From CAYVHB01 sp964450865 (GTDB lineage Bacteria; Bacillota; Clostridia; Saccharofermentanales; UBA5734): a stretch of 64,000 nt of DNA. The DNA is taken from NCBI GenBank assembly GCA_964450865.1, contig CAYVHB010000013.1, forward strand, positions 23,570-87,569, written 5' to 3'. Below are positions 26,743-35,810 of this stretch, one piece after another (positions within the stretch are counted from its first letter, which is position 1; each line of letters begins with the position of its first letter). The notes beneath the pieces are model-generated. The model was given only the letters and a program-made list of their open reading frames with translations. It was not told the origin of the DNA and searched no databases. The translations under genes and the position numbers were made by a program.

Positions 26743-26917
26743 TTCAGTCAGCCTCCATTCATCTGATCAATGTAACATTGCCGCAAATCGATTGTCAATC
26801 TTAACAAAAATCATGCAGCCCTTTTGACGCTCGCGTCAGCAGCAGGCCGGCGTGTCTTTGACGCTGACGCCACTTTGTTGTATAAGTGATATAGATCAAG
26901 TAAAGCGGAGGCAAGTC

Positions 26918-27169
26918 ATGAAGTGTTCACGTTGTGGTACGGATAATCCGGATGGCAAGACCATCTGCCAGAAATGCGGCAATTTCCTCTATTCAGCCAA
27001 TCCACGCAACCGGGTGCCCATGACGCCCGAGCTGCGCCGCAAGGAGCGGTCCCGCAAGGTCAAGAATGCGACCAAAAGCATCGTGGGCATGTTTTTCATC
27101 ATGGTCGCCATGCTGGTCCTGCTCCTGATCCTCAGTCTGGTCATGCTGTACTTTTTCGGGATGATGTAG
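26918..27169 (+). CDS. Small zinc-ribbon membrane protein
   Basis: An 83-residue protein with an N-terminal zinc ribbon (CSRCGTDNPDGKTICQKCG, residues 3-21), a basic linker and a C-terminal transmembrane helix (about residues 56-81, rich in Met, Leu and Val). Such zinc-ribbon plus single-helix proteins are common in clostridia and of unknown role. The ATG follows GCGGAGG. It lies alone, divergent from argS. Confidence 0.75.
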   Translation: MKCSRCGTDNPDGKTICQKCGNFLYSANPRNRVPMTPELRRKERSRKVKNATKSIVGMFFIMVAMLVLLLILSLVMLYFFGMM

Positions 27170-27264
27170 CCACGGGGCAACCTGGCACTTGCCGGCCGCC
27201 GGCTTGCGATATCCGGCTTCCGGCAGCAGTCCGGAGCCGGACTTGCGCAAGCAGGTGTCCGGCA

Positions 27265-28203
27265 TCAGGTTTCCGGCAGCAGCTTCTGGCCGGTCTTCTC
27301 AGCAAAAAGAACGCCTTCGCGCAGGCCGGTTTCGCAGAAAATGACGCGACGGGCATCTGTTAAACGCAAGACCTGGATCAGCGGCGCCAGGCCGGCTGAA
27401 ATGATATCGGCCCGGTCTTTGTTCTTGCCCAGCATCACTTGCCGGCGGCTGCTTTCGGCATCCAGCAGATCGATGTAAATACCGTTGATATTTTCACGGG
27501 TGATTTCAAAGCCATGCAGGGGCGTGTCAATATCCTGGTTATTGCGCCAGATCTTGCCTACTGCCCGGTGATTGCCGCCAATCGCCACAACTGGCAGGCC
27601 GTTGGCCGTTTTGAGCCAGTCGATTGCAGCCAGGCGGGCGTGAACATGATTGAACAGGCGGAAAATAGCCGCTGCCGTCATGTCGCCGCGTGCGGTGAAT
27701 TTTTCGGACAGGACAACCGAGCCGATTGGCAGGCTGACCAGTTTCTGGCAGTCGCCATCACGCATCAGGATCAGCTCACAGCTGCCACCGCCTGTATCAA
27801 TGATCAGGGCATCACGAAGCGGCAAGGTATGGCGAACCGCCAGATAATCAAAGAACGCCTCTTCCCGTCCGCTGATGATACGGATCGGAATTCCCGTCGA
27901 CTGCTGCATCAGCTCAGCCAGGGCGGCTCCATTGCGGGCCCGCCGCATCGCCTCGGTCGCAACTGCCAGGACCCGGGCCTGCGGGTAACCACCGAGGATG
28001 CCGGCAAAATGATGCATGGCATCCATCGCCCGCTGAATAGCAGCCGGATTGATCAGGACTTTATCGTCACCCATGTCTTCGCTGAGACGCACCTTGCGCT
28101 TGGCTTCGGCCAGCAGTTCGGGGGGCGAACTGTTCTTGAGGGTGTACACATTGAGTCGTGTCGTATTGGATCCAAGGTCAATGACTGCAACAATTTCCGG
28201 CAT
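27265..28203 (-). CDS. Exopolyphosphatase / pppGpp phosphohydrolase family protein (short form)
   Basis: A 312-residue protein of the Ppx/GppA family with the actin-like ATPase fold, lacking the C-terminal HD domain of long forms. Motifs: IDLGSNTTRLNVY (phosphate 1), ATEAMRRA, GREEA and IIDTGGGSCEL (phosphate 2). It would remove terminal phosphates from polyphosphate or from pppGpp. AGGAGG precedes the ATG and is itself inside a tandem repeat array. It is the last gene of the polyphosphate cluster, 271 bases after ppk. Confidence 0.88.
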   Translation of the reverse strand: MPEIVAVIDLGSNTTRLNVYTLKNSSPPELLAEAKRKVRLSEDMGDDKVLINPAAIQRAMDAMHHFAGILGGYPQARVLAVATEAMRRARNGAALAELMQQSTGIPIRIISGREEAFFDYLAVRHTLPLRDALIIDTGGGSCELILMRDGDCQKLVSLPIGSVVLSEKFTARGDMTAAAIFRLFNHVHARLAAIDWLKTANGLPVVAIGGNHRAVGKIWRNNQDIDTPLHGFEITRENINGIYIDLLDAESSRRQVMLGKNKDRADIISAGLAPLIQVLRLTDARRVIFCETGLREGVLFAEKTGQKLLPET

Positions 28204-28212
28204 CGCGAACCT

Positions 28213-28327
28213 CCTGATTTAGCTGGTGGCCATCACCTGATTGGGCCGGTGGCCGCCTCCTGATTTGGCTGGTGGCCATCGCCTGACTTGGCTGTTGACC
28301 GTCGCCTGGCTTGGCTGGTGGTCAATG
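28213..28327. repeat. Five tandem copies of a degenerate 23-bp unit
   Basis: Units of exactly 23 bases start at 28213, 28236, 28259, 28282 and 28305, with the common core cctgatttggctggtgg. They fill most of the space between ppk and ppx, and the first copy overlaps the ribosome site of ppx. Confidence 0.85.
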
Positions 28328-28474
28328 ATGGCCGCTTCTTCATTTATGCTCGTTCTTGTTTTCTGTTAATGGCATCATGATCCTTCAGATTGCTCGTCTG
28401 CGGCCCGTCCGCTGGATCGTCAGGCATCGGAATCAGGCATCCACGGACACTGGCTTCGGTATCCGGTGGCCGGT

Positions 28475-30739
28475 TCATGCCTGTTCAATGGAGTGAATCG
28501 GCTCAAACAGCAGCTCCTGATCCGGTGTCGCGGGCTGGGCCGCTGCGCGACAGGCCTGCTGACAGGCGATTTCCTGACAATCCACCTGGACTTTGCCCCG
28601 TTTATCAATGCGCTCGTACTGGCCGTCCGGCAGCATCAGGCGAGTCCGGTTTGTATCACTGAGCTGCAGATTCAGCTGGTCCATGACCTTCTGCCAGACT
28701 GCCGGATCCTCGATCGGAAAGGCCAGTTCGATCCGCCGGTCGAGATTGCGCGGCATCCAGTCGGCACTGGCCAGGAACAGGTCTTCCTGGCCATCATTAT
28801 AAAAGTAGAAGATCCGGCTGTGCTCGAGAAAGCGGCCGATGATGCTGCGCACGGTGATCCGCTCCGAAAGCCCGGGCAGACCGGGGCGCAGGCAGCAGAT
28901 GCCGCGGACGATCAGGTCGATGCTGACGCCGGCTTTCGAGGCATCATAAAGCGCGTCGATGATGACCGGATCGACCAGGGCATTGATCTTGGCTATGATC
29001 CGCGCCTTTTTGCCGGCCAGGGCATGGCGCTTTTCCTGTTCGATGCGGCGCAGGAACATCTGGCGCAGCCAGTGGGGCGCCGGGACAAGCTTGCGCCAGG
29101 ACAAGGGGGCCGAGTAGCCCGACAGCATATTGAAAAATTCCGAAGCGTCGGCGCCAAAACTTTCCGAGCAGGTCAGCAGACCAAAATCGGTGTAAATACC
29201 GGCCGTTATGTCGTTATAATTGCCGGTGCCGAGATGCAGGTAGCGGCGGATGCCGTCCTCATCGCGGCGGACAATCAGGGTGATCTTGCTGTGCGTCTTG
29301 AAACCGACCAGGCCGTATATGACATGACACCCGGCCTGCTCCAGCTTGCGGGCCCAGTGGATATTGTTCTCCTCATCAAAGCGGGCCTTGAGCTCGACAA
29401 GGACCATGACCTGCTTGCCGCGTTCGGCTGCGGCCGCCAGGGAACTGACAATCGGCGAATTGCCGCTGACCCGGTACAGTGTCTGCTTGATGGCCAGCAC
29501 CTCCGGATCTTCAGCCGCAGCCCGGATGAATGCTACAACCGGGGCAAAGCTTTCATAGGGGTGATGCAGCAAGATATCATGCTCGCGAATCGCGGCGAAG
29601 ATATCATCGGTTGCCAGGCCGGGGCTGGGTTGCGGTTCGTAGGGCGGATACCGCAAGCCGGCTTCAGCCGGAATCTTGGCCAGGCGGAAGAGAAAAGTCA
29701 GGTCCAGGGGCCCATTGATGGCAAATACATCCCGCTGGTCAATAGCCAGGGAGCGGATCAGGCGCCGCAGCAGATTATCATCGAAGCCGGATTCAGCCTC
29801 AAGCCGGATCACCTGGCCCCATTGGCGCATTTTGAGCTGCTTTTCGATCTCCTTGAGCAGGTCGGCAGCATCCTCTTCATCAAGATCCAGGTCAGCATTG
29901 CGCATGATCCGGAAGCACCAGGCCTCACCGAGGTGTACGCCGCTGAACAGGCGGTCCAGATGCAGGCGCACGACATCCTCCAGCAGCAGGAATTCCTGCA
30001 GGGCAGGCGCGGGACGGTCAGCATTTTCAGGGCTACCCGGACCGCCCGTCAGAAGATCCGGCTCATCCGGTTGCATGGGTCCGGCTTTCTTCACTCCGGC
30101 GGCATCCAGGCAGATCGCCGGCCCGGTCGCCGGCGGCAGGGCCAGCAGGCGCGGAATGACGGACGGAATCTGGACCAGGGCGAAGTCGAGACGTCTGTCC
30201 TCATCATCTTCCGTGGTGCTGTCGGCTGTCTGCTCAATCTGGACACAGAGGTTGAGCGAACGGTTGGCCAGCAGGGGGAACGGCCGGGCCGCATCAACCG
30301 CCATGGGCGTCAGGATCGGGAAAACAGTCGAGTTGAAATATTCCCGGACAAAGGCCAGCTGATTGGGCGCCAGCTCAGATGGCTCACGCAGGTAGATCCC
30401 CTGGCGGGCCAGCGCCGGCAGCAGCGAGCGGTTCCAGGTCGAATACTGGCGCAAGACCATGGCATGGGTCCGGACGGAAATGGCTTGCAGCTGATCTTGC
30501 GGGGTCAGGCCGGCCGGGTCCGGCCGGTTATACCGGGCGTTGACCAGGTCTTTCAGCGAAGCGACACGAATCATGAAAAACTCGTCGAGATTCGAACTGG
30601 TAATCGCCAGGAACTTCAGGCGCTCCAGCAGCGGATTCTGCTTGTCGCGGGCTTCCTCAAGGACCCGTTCATTGAATTCCAGCCAGCTGAGCTCCCGATT
30701 GAGATATAGAGGCGGTGGGGCAGGTGCTGTTTTTTTCAT
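28475..30739 (-). CDS. ppk: Polyphosphate kinase 1
   Basis: A 754-residue enzyme that reversibly makes inorganic polyphosphate from ATP. The N-terminal domain starts LNRELSWLEFNERVL; catalytic histidines lie in YLHLGTGNYND (autophosphorylated His) and LEHSRIFYFYN. An insertion of about 45 residues rich in Pro, Asp and Gly (about 200-245) is seen in the second domain. Its ATG overlaps the stop of the HD-type Ppx gene by four bases and follows GGAG. The order pfk-ppx-ppk-ppx puts synthesis and breakdown of polyphosphate in one unit. Confidence 0.96.
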   Translation of the reverse strand: MKKTAPAPPPLYLNRELSWLEFNERVLEEARDKQNPLLERLKFLAITSSNLDEFFMIRVASLKDLVNARYNRPDPAGLTPQDQLQAISVRTHAMVLRQYSTWNRSLLPALARQGIYLREPSELAPNQLAFVREYFNSTVFPILTPMAVDAARPFPLLANRSLNLCVQIEQTADSTTEDDEDRRLDFALVQIPSVIPRLLALPPATGPAICLDAAGVKKAGPMQPDEPDLLTGGPGSPENADRPAPALQEFLLLEDVVRLHLDRLFSGVHLGEAWCFRIMRNADLDLDEEDAADLLKEIEKQLKMRQWGQVIRLEAESGFDDNLLRRLIRSLAIDQRDVFAINGPLDLTFLFRLAKIPAEAGLRYPPYEPQPSPGLATDDIFAAIREHDILLHHPYESFAPVVAFIRAAAEDPEVLAIKQTLYRVSGNSPIVSSLAAAAERGKQVMVLVELKARFDEENNIHWARKLEQAGCHVIYGLVGFKTHSKITLIVRRDEDGIRRYLHLGTGNYNDITAGIYTDFGLLTCSESFGADASEFFNMLSGYSAPLSWRKLVPAPHWLRQMFLRRIEQEKRHALAGKKARIIAKINALVDPVIIDALYDASKAGVSIDLIVRGICCLRPGLPGLSERITVRSIIGRFLEHSRIFYFYNDGQEDLFLASADWMPRNLDRRIELAFPIEDPAVWQKVMDQLNLQLSDTNRTRLMLPDGQYERIDKRGKVQVDCQEIACQQACRAAAQPATPDQELLFEPIHSIEQA

Positions 30740-32280
30740 AGCTTCTGTCTCCTGATTTTCAGGCGGGGCCTCAGCCCGTATACCAGGCGGAACAGGTTAT
30801 CCTTTTGTTCCAGTCCCCATTGTTCCAGGGTAATATCGGCACTGGTCGTGACCTGGATGAAAAAGGAATCCTCCTCGGCCCAGGTTTCGATCGCCGTGAT
30901 TTTCTGGCTGCGCCCGGCATCGAGCGCGTCAGCCACGCGCAGGATCGCGGCCAGCTTGGCAACCTGCAGGCGCGCAGCCGCCGTCAGGGTTGTCTGGGCT
31001 TGCGTGTCAAATTCAATGTCGCCGGTAAAGAGGCGGGCAATCCAGGCGACCATTTCCAGTTCGGTCCGGTTCAGGCCAATGATTTCGGCTGACAGAATAA
31101 CACTATACGTACGCAGGTTGTGCCGCGTCATGTTGATGAATTTGCCGACGTCATGAAGAATGGCCGCCAGCTGGAGCAGCAGGCGCTGGCGGGCCTTCAG
31201 GCGGTGCAGGCGTGTCATTTCATCAAAGATCTGCAGGGCGATCCGTTCCACATACTCAGTATGGCGGCGATTGACCTTATAGTGGCGGGCCAGCTGGCGG
31301 CAGGCGGCGACAATATCCGTCTGCGGATCATGGTTCCAGGGAAAATCGGCCTGGCGATGGGCGATGTCCAGCAGCAGCCCGTCACACAAGGTTCCCGACG
31401 GCAAGTGGATATTTTTCAGGCCGGTGAAGCTCAGGAACTTGTTGATCATCATCGCCGACGGCAGCAGCAGTGAGGCATGCTCGGTCGGAATGCCCTTCTC
31501 CAGAGCCAGGTCCAGTGGCTTGGCCTGCAGCAGCTGCTGGTAAAGCTCGGCGAAACGCACCCCCGTCAGCTGGGTATACTGGTCCGGCGGCAAGCCGGCC
31601 AGCTTCTTCATATAATGGGTATCACCGCCGAGCACCACCAGGTGGCGATAAGTCGTTCCCTTGGGTTCCAGCATCCGGTAATTTTCCAGGTCGCTGGAGA
31701 TATATTCCTCCAGCAGGCTGGCAAAATCAGCCGTCCGCCGCTCAAGGTCGGCCAGCAGTTCACGGATACGCAGCGAGCCGAGCAGCATGTTCTGGCTGAA
31801 AATGGACTCGCCCTTATCGAAAACAGTGACCTGGATACTGCCGGCACCAATATCAAGGACCAGTGTACCCTGGCTGATCAGGCCCTGGAAATCTGGTACA
31901 GTTTCCGCGGCGGCAATCATATGGAAATACCGTTCTTCCGGATTGCTGAGCACTTCAATCGGAATGCCGCAGGCCCGGTCAATCTGGTCCAGCACGTAAT
32001 TCAGGTTGCGGGCTTCGCGGAAGGCGCTGGTCGCCACGGCCCGCATTTCAGAAACACGGTATTCGCGCAGCTTCTCGCCCAGGCCGGTCAGGACCCGGAT
32101 GCATTCACGCAGCACATCCTCGCTGATCCAGCCACTTTTGTATGTATCCGTACCAATTGCCAGTGTCCGGCTGACCGTTTCCAGCAGGCGTGGCGCGGCC
32201 TCACGGCTTTGTTCGGCAATTTTCAGGCGGATCTCATGGGAGCCGACATCGAGGGCGGCAATGGTCTTGCGACGGGCCAT
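30736..32280 (-). CDS. Ppx/GppA phosphatase with C-terminal HD domain
   Basis: A 514-residue long-form exopolyphosphatase/pppGpp hydrolase. The N-terminal actin-like part has IAALDVGSHEIRLKI in place of the usual DLGSNS/T, VATSAFREA and LVLDIGAGSIQV. The C-terminal HD domain has LAAILHDVGKFIN (HD) and further His residues. The phosphate-binding P1 loop is less canonical than in the other Ppx copy, so specificity may differ. I chose the ATG ten bases after GGAG; a GTG two codons earlier overlaps pfk. Its stop overlaps the ppk start. Confidence 0.88.
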   Translation of the reverse strand: MARRKTIAALDVGSHEIRLKIAEQSREAAPRLLETVSRTLAIGTDTYKSGWISEDVLRECIRVLTGLGEKLREYRVSEMRAVATSAFREARNLNYVLDQIDRACGIPIEVLSNPEERYFHMIAAAETVPDFQGLISQGTLVLDIGAGSIQVTVFDKGESIFSQNMLLGSLRIRELLADLERRTADFASLLEEYISSDLENYRMLEPKGTTYRHLVVLGGDTHYMKKLAGLPPDQYTQLTGVRFAELYQQLLQAKPLDLALEKGIPTEHASLLLPSAMMINKFLSFTGLKNIHLPSGTLCDGLLLDIAHRQADFPWNHDPQTDIVAACRQLARHYKVNRRHTEYVERIALQIFDEMTRLHRLKARQRLLLQLAAILHDVGKFINMTRHNLRTYSVILSAEIIGLNRTELEMVAWIARLFTGDIEFDTQAQTTLTAAARLQVAKLAAILRVADALDAGRSQKITAIETWAEEDSFFIQVTTSADITLEQWGLEQKDNLFRLVYGLRPRLKIRRQKL

Positions 32281-32282
32281 AA

Positions 32283-33374
32283 TCACTCATCTCCAAAGCA
32301 GACGCCGAGGGACCGGGCGGACTGAATCAGCAGGCAGTCAGGTGGAACCTGCTTGAGGTGCCCGGCTACTTCAGCCAGAGGAACCGCGACAATCTTCTGG
32401 TTCTGCATGCCGACCATCAGGCCGAACTGGTGCTTTTGCAGAAGGCCGGCCGCTGCCGTTCCCAGGGTTGTAGCCAGGACCCGGTCGTAAGGGCTGGGCT
32501 GGCCACCGCGCTGGAAATGACCGGGTACGGTGACGCGGATCTCCTGGCCGGTCCGCGCACCCAGCTGATGTGCCAGGTCATAGGCGATCGATGGATAGAT
32601 ACTGGCCGAGCGACGCCCGCGCAGTTCCTTCCTGGACAGCGCGGCCTCTTCCCGGGTCATCGCCCCCTCGGCAACGGCAATGATCGAGAAGCGTTTGTGC
32701 TGCTGGTTGCGTTTCTCGAGGGCCTGGCAGACCGAGTCGATCTGATAGGGGATTTCCGGGATTAAAATGACGTCTGCACCCCCGGCGATACCGGCATGCA
32801 GCGTCAGCCAGCCAGCCTTGTGACCCATCAGCTCGATGATGAAAACCCGGCCGTGGGACGTGGCCGTGGTATGGATACTGTCAATGACCATGGTCGCAAT
32901 GTTGACCGCGCTCTGAAAGCCGAAGGTCACATCTGTCCCCCACAGGTCATTGTCAATGGTCTTGGGCAAGGTTATGATATTCAGGCCGGCTTCGGACAGG
33001 GCGTGGGCGGTCTTGTGCGTGCCATTGCCGCCGAGTATGATCAGCGCGTCAAGACGCAGGTCGCGATAATGGCGGACCATGGCGGTCATCTTGTCCGGCC
33101 CGTTCGGATAGGCCGGATCAGCCGGCTGGTTCATCTGTTTGAAGGGCTGGCGCGAAGTCCCGAGAATCGTACCGCCGATAGTCAGGATGCCGCTGAAATC
33201 AACCGGCTGCATCAGCTTGTAATCCTTCTGGATCAGGCCACGATAGCCATCACGGAAGCCGATGATCTCCACTTCGGGCATGGCTTCATACAAGGCCTTG
33301 GCCACCCCGCGCAAGGCCGTATTCAACCCCTGGCAATCGCCACCGCTGGTCAGCAAACCGACTCGTCTGGGCAC
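32283..33374 (-). CDS. 6-phosphofructokinase
   Basis: A 363-residue PfkA-family enzyme that phosphorylates fructose 6-phosphate at carbon 1. Hallmarks: TSGGDCQGLN at residues 9-18, GGNGT at 115-119, and the catalytic TIDND at 139-143 (D141 is the base). The residue equal to E. coli Gly104 is glycine (G118), which predicts ATP use, while the Asp103 position is Asn117. The start is GTG after GGGGGAG. It is the first gene of the polyphosphate cluster, with a two-base gap or overlap to the next gene. Confidence 0.92.
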   Translation of the reverse strand: MPRRVGLLTSGGDCQGLNTALRGVAKALYEAMPEVEIIGFRDGYRGLIQKDYKLMQPVDFSGILTIGGTILGTSRQPFKQMNQPADPAYPNGPDKMTAMVRHYRDLRLDALIILGGNGTHKTAHALSEAGLNIITLPKTIDNDLWGTDVTFGFQSAVNIATMVIDSIHTTATSHGRVFIIELMGHKAGWLTLHAGIAGGADVILIPEIPYQIDSVCQALEKRNQQHKRFSIIAVAEGAMTREEAALSRKELRGRRSASIYPSIAYDLAHQLGARTGQEIRVTVPGHFQRGGQPSPYDRVLATTLGTAAAGLLQKHQFGLMVGMQNQKIVAVPLAEVAGHLKQVPPDCLLIQSARSLGVCFGDE

Positions 33375-33754
33375 CTCGATCTCCCCCTCTCAAGTCAAGA
33401 CATGTGATGAATCCATTATCATGGATTTACTCAACAGATACAAGAAAGACCGGGTAAAAAAAGTGCCAGGAACTCGCAGGCTTAGGTCAAGCCCGGACGA
33501 TACAGGCCTCGCCCCACATTGATCCAGTCCGCAACCGATGCCGACCGGGACAACGCAAGTGGCTGGCAGCCGATATGGAAAACCCTGCAAAAGCTTTTCT
33601 GATATTGCAGTTTTGCGAAATTTGCAATTTTACAGAAAAATAATTAAATGACCCTGCAATTGCCAGAAACACTGTCTGAGCACGCGCAAATATGATATAT
33701 TGGAATAAGGCTTGCCAACCGCAAGCCTTCATATTTTGCAAGGAGCTCCCCTGA
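33375..33754. other. AT-rich divergent intergenic region between pfk and the NYN gene
   Basis: No gene. It has AT-rich sequence around 33600-33700 with short inverted repeats built from ttgcaa/ttgcga words and a TATGATATATT block (33691-33701) about 55 bases before the NYN gene, a candidate -10 without a good -35. Confidence 0.35.
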
Positions 33755-34582
33755 ATGGAATCAAACAAAGAAAATACCAGTGAATTTCGTCTCGCGGTCC
33801 TGATCGACGCCGACAACATTTCACCGCAGAATATCCGCGGTATGATGGAGGAAATCGCCCGTTATGGCAATCCGACCATCAAGCGCATTTATGGCGACTG
33901 GACCCGGCCCAATCTTGGCGGCTGGAAGACACTGCTGCTCAATTATGCGATCAACCCGATCCAGCAATTCGGCTACACGACCGGCAAGAATGCCACCGAT
34001 TCAGCGATGATCATCGATGCGATGGATATTCTCTATTCCGAAAAAGCCGACGGTTTCTGCCTCGTATCCAGCGACAGCGACTTCACCCGCCTGGCGACCC
34101 GTCTGCGCGAAGCCGGCAAGACTGTCTATGGTATCGGCGAGCAGAAAACGCCCAATGCTTTCATTGCCGCCTGTGACAAGTTCATCTACCTGGAAATCCT
34201 CGAACCCGCCGCGGCCGAGGAACAGGAACCGACCAGCGAACCGCTGCTGGCCAGCGGTCCCCAGGGCATCCCGCCCGGCAAGCCGGCCCGCTCATATTCC
34301 CCGGCCAAGAAAAAGCCGATCGGCAAGATCAATCCCGATGTTATAGCCCTGATCACAGCCACGATCAGGGACGTCGCCGATGAAAACGGCTGGGCTTATC
34401 TCGGCGAAGTCGGCAACCTGCTGCTCAAGAAGCAGCCGTCTTTTGACTCGCGCAATTATGGCTATGACAAGCTGACACCCCTGATCAAATCAATCGGCCT
34501 GTACGAGATCGATGTCCGTGAGACCGGTTCTTCATCGTCGAAGCATATTTACATCCGCATCAAGAAAACAGAAAATGCCTGA
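33755..34582 (+). CDS. NYN-domain (LabA/DUF88) protein with C-terminal LOTUS/OST-HTH domain
   Basis: A 275-residue protein. The N-terminal NYN domain (about residues 10-150) is a PIN-like nuclease fold with acidic residues in LIDADNIS, NATDSAMIIDAMD and SSDSDF, likely binding metal and cutting or binding RNA. A Pro/Ala linker leads to a LOTUS/OST-HTH domain (about 195-272, NPDVIALITATI to YIRIKK), an RNA-binding winged helix. This pairing is known from bacterial LabA-like proteins, thought to act in RNA processing. AAGGAG precedes the ATG. It stands alone on the plus strand. Confidence 0.88.
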   Translation: MESNKENTSEFRLAVLIDADNISPQNIRGMMEEIARYGNPTIKRIYGDWTRPNLGGWKTLLLNYAINPIQQFGYTTGKNATDSAMIIDAMDILYSEKADGFCLVSSDSDFTRLATRLREAGKTVYGIGEQKTPNAFIAACDKFIYLEILEPAAAEEQEPTSEPLLASGPQGIPPGKPARSYSPAKKKPIGKINPDVIALITATIRDVADENGWAYLGEVGNLLLKKQPSFDSRNYGYDKLTPLIKSIGLYEIDVRETGSSSSKHIYIRIKKTENA

Positions 34583-34660
34583 CGCGGGCCCGGCCAGGAA
34601 CGCTGGTCCGGACTGTCGGTATTCGCAAGCAAGGATCATGCGGCCTGGCCGCGCCATCAT

Positions 34661-35452
34661 CTAGGCGATCTTGAAGCTGCAAAAGGACCAGACCTTGCGG
34701 CTCAGTGGCTCAAGTGCCGATCCGCAATAGGCACAGCGCGGTTCACCCAGCGACGGGACGGGCGCGCCGCAATTCGGGCAGTTGTAGGCCAGGGCCATCA
34801 GCTCCGGAACCTGCAGGGCATCCTGGACATATAAAGCCTCGATGCTGAACCTGAATTGGGAAAGACCGGAGTGGCCGGCGATTACCTGACCCTGTTTGTC
34901 CGTTTTTTGATATTGGGCACCGATCGCCAGCTGGAAACCAAGCCGGCAGGTGCTCTGTTGTTTGCGATAATCAGCCAGGACAATCCGGTGCACGGTAATG
35001 CCCCGGAATATTTCCTGTTGCCCCTGGCTATGCAGCGCCTCAAGATACTGACGCAGCTGGCCGGCATAAAGATCACTGCTTTCGCAGAGCCCGGTTACCT
35101 GGTCTTCGCTGATCGCCGCCAGGGTCGAGACAGCCAGGCTTTCAGCCCGCCGCTTCAATTCATCCAGGTTTAATCCCGGGAAATCAGCTTCAATCCGGGG
35201 GCCGTATATCCGGTCCATGGCCGACAGGGATACCGGTTCCTGGGTCCGCCGCTGCCATTCACCGGATGTCACATCCTGTTGCAACTGCTCCAGCAAGACA
35301 CCCGGCACAGAGTGGCGGAACTGGCGAATCAGATTGCGTACAGCCCTGGCCAGCACGAGTCCCAGGACGAGTCCGCCAATGACCACCAGTCCCGTTATCA
35401 GCAAGGTTGTTTCCAGCGCGCCCAGCGCCACGATTGTCTGCAGCCTCATCAT
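34661..35452 (-). CDS. Membrane-anchored protein with C-terminal zinc ribbon
   Basis: A 263-residue protein. An N-terminal hydrophobic helix (TTLLITGLVVIGGLVLGLVLA, residues 15-35) anchors it; a soluble domain (about 60-215) of mixed strands and helices follows that I do not recognise with confidence, perhaps Tim44/Mba1-like by pattern. The end has a zinc ribbon, CPNCGAPV and CAYCGSAL. A TATAAT on the minus strand at 35562-35567 lies about 110 bases upstream without a good -35. The role is unknown. Confidence 0.65.
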   Translation of the reverse strand: MMRLQTIVALGALETTLLITGLVVIGGLVLGLVLARAVRNLIRQFRHSVPGVLLEQLQQDVTSGEWQRRTQEPVSLSAMDRIYGPRIEADFPGLNLDELKRRAESLAVSTLAAISEDQVTGLCESSDLYAGQLRQYLEALHSQGQQEIFRGITVHRIVLADYRKQQSTCRLGFQLAIGAQYQKTDKQGQVIAGHSGLSQFRFSIEALYVQDALQVPELMALAYNCPNCGAPVPSLGEPRCAYCGSALEPLSRKVWSFCSFKIA

Positions 35453-35810
35453 TTGTCTATCCCCATATTCTGCCAGCGTTCAGCAAGCCCGACACCGGCC
35501 TTATCCATGGTCATCCCGCCTGGTTGCGGACTGCCCGGATCCTGCCTCCAGATCCTCCTTTATTATAGAACATAAAGTGACCCAGGGCAGAGCGATCTGG
35601 CAATGAACAGGCCCCAATCTGGCTACTCAGGACACGTTGATAATAATCCAAATTCTCAATAACAATGTCAGAAAAGTAAAGTGCGATTAATTCTTAATTG
35701 TGTTATCATAAAAGCAGCAATACCTGCAGGCAATGAAAACGTGATACCCGTAAATTTTGCTGTTGCGAGAAAAAACATAAATTCTGCTTCAACATGAAAG
35801 GGTGGCGACC
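35453..35810. other. Divergent intergenic region
   Basis: No convincing gene. It carries a minus-strand TATAAT (35562-35567) next to an AAAGGAGG-like word, and an AT-rich part from 35640 to 35790 that probably holds the promoter of the peptidase gene, though no clear -35/-10 pair was found. Confidence 0.35.
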
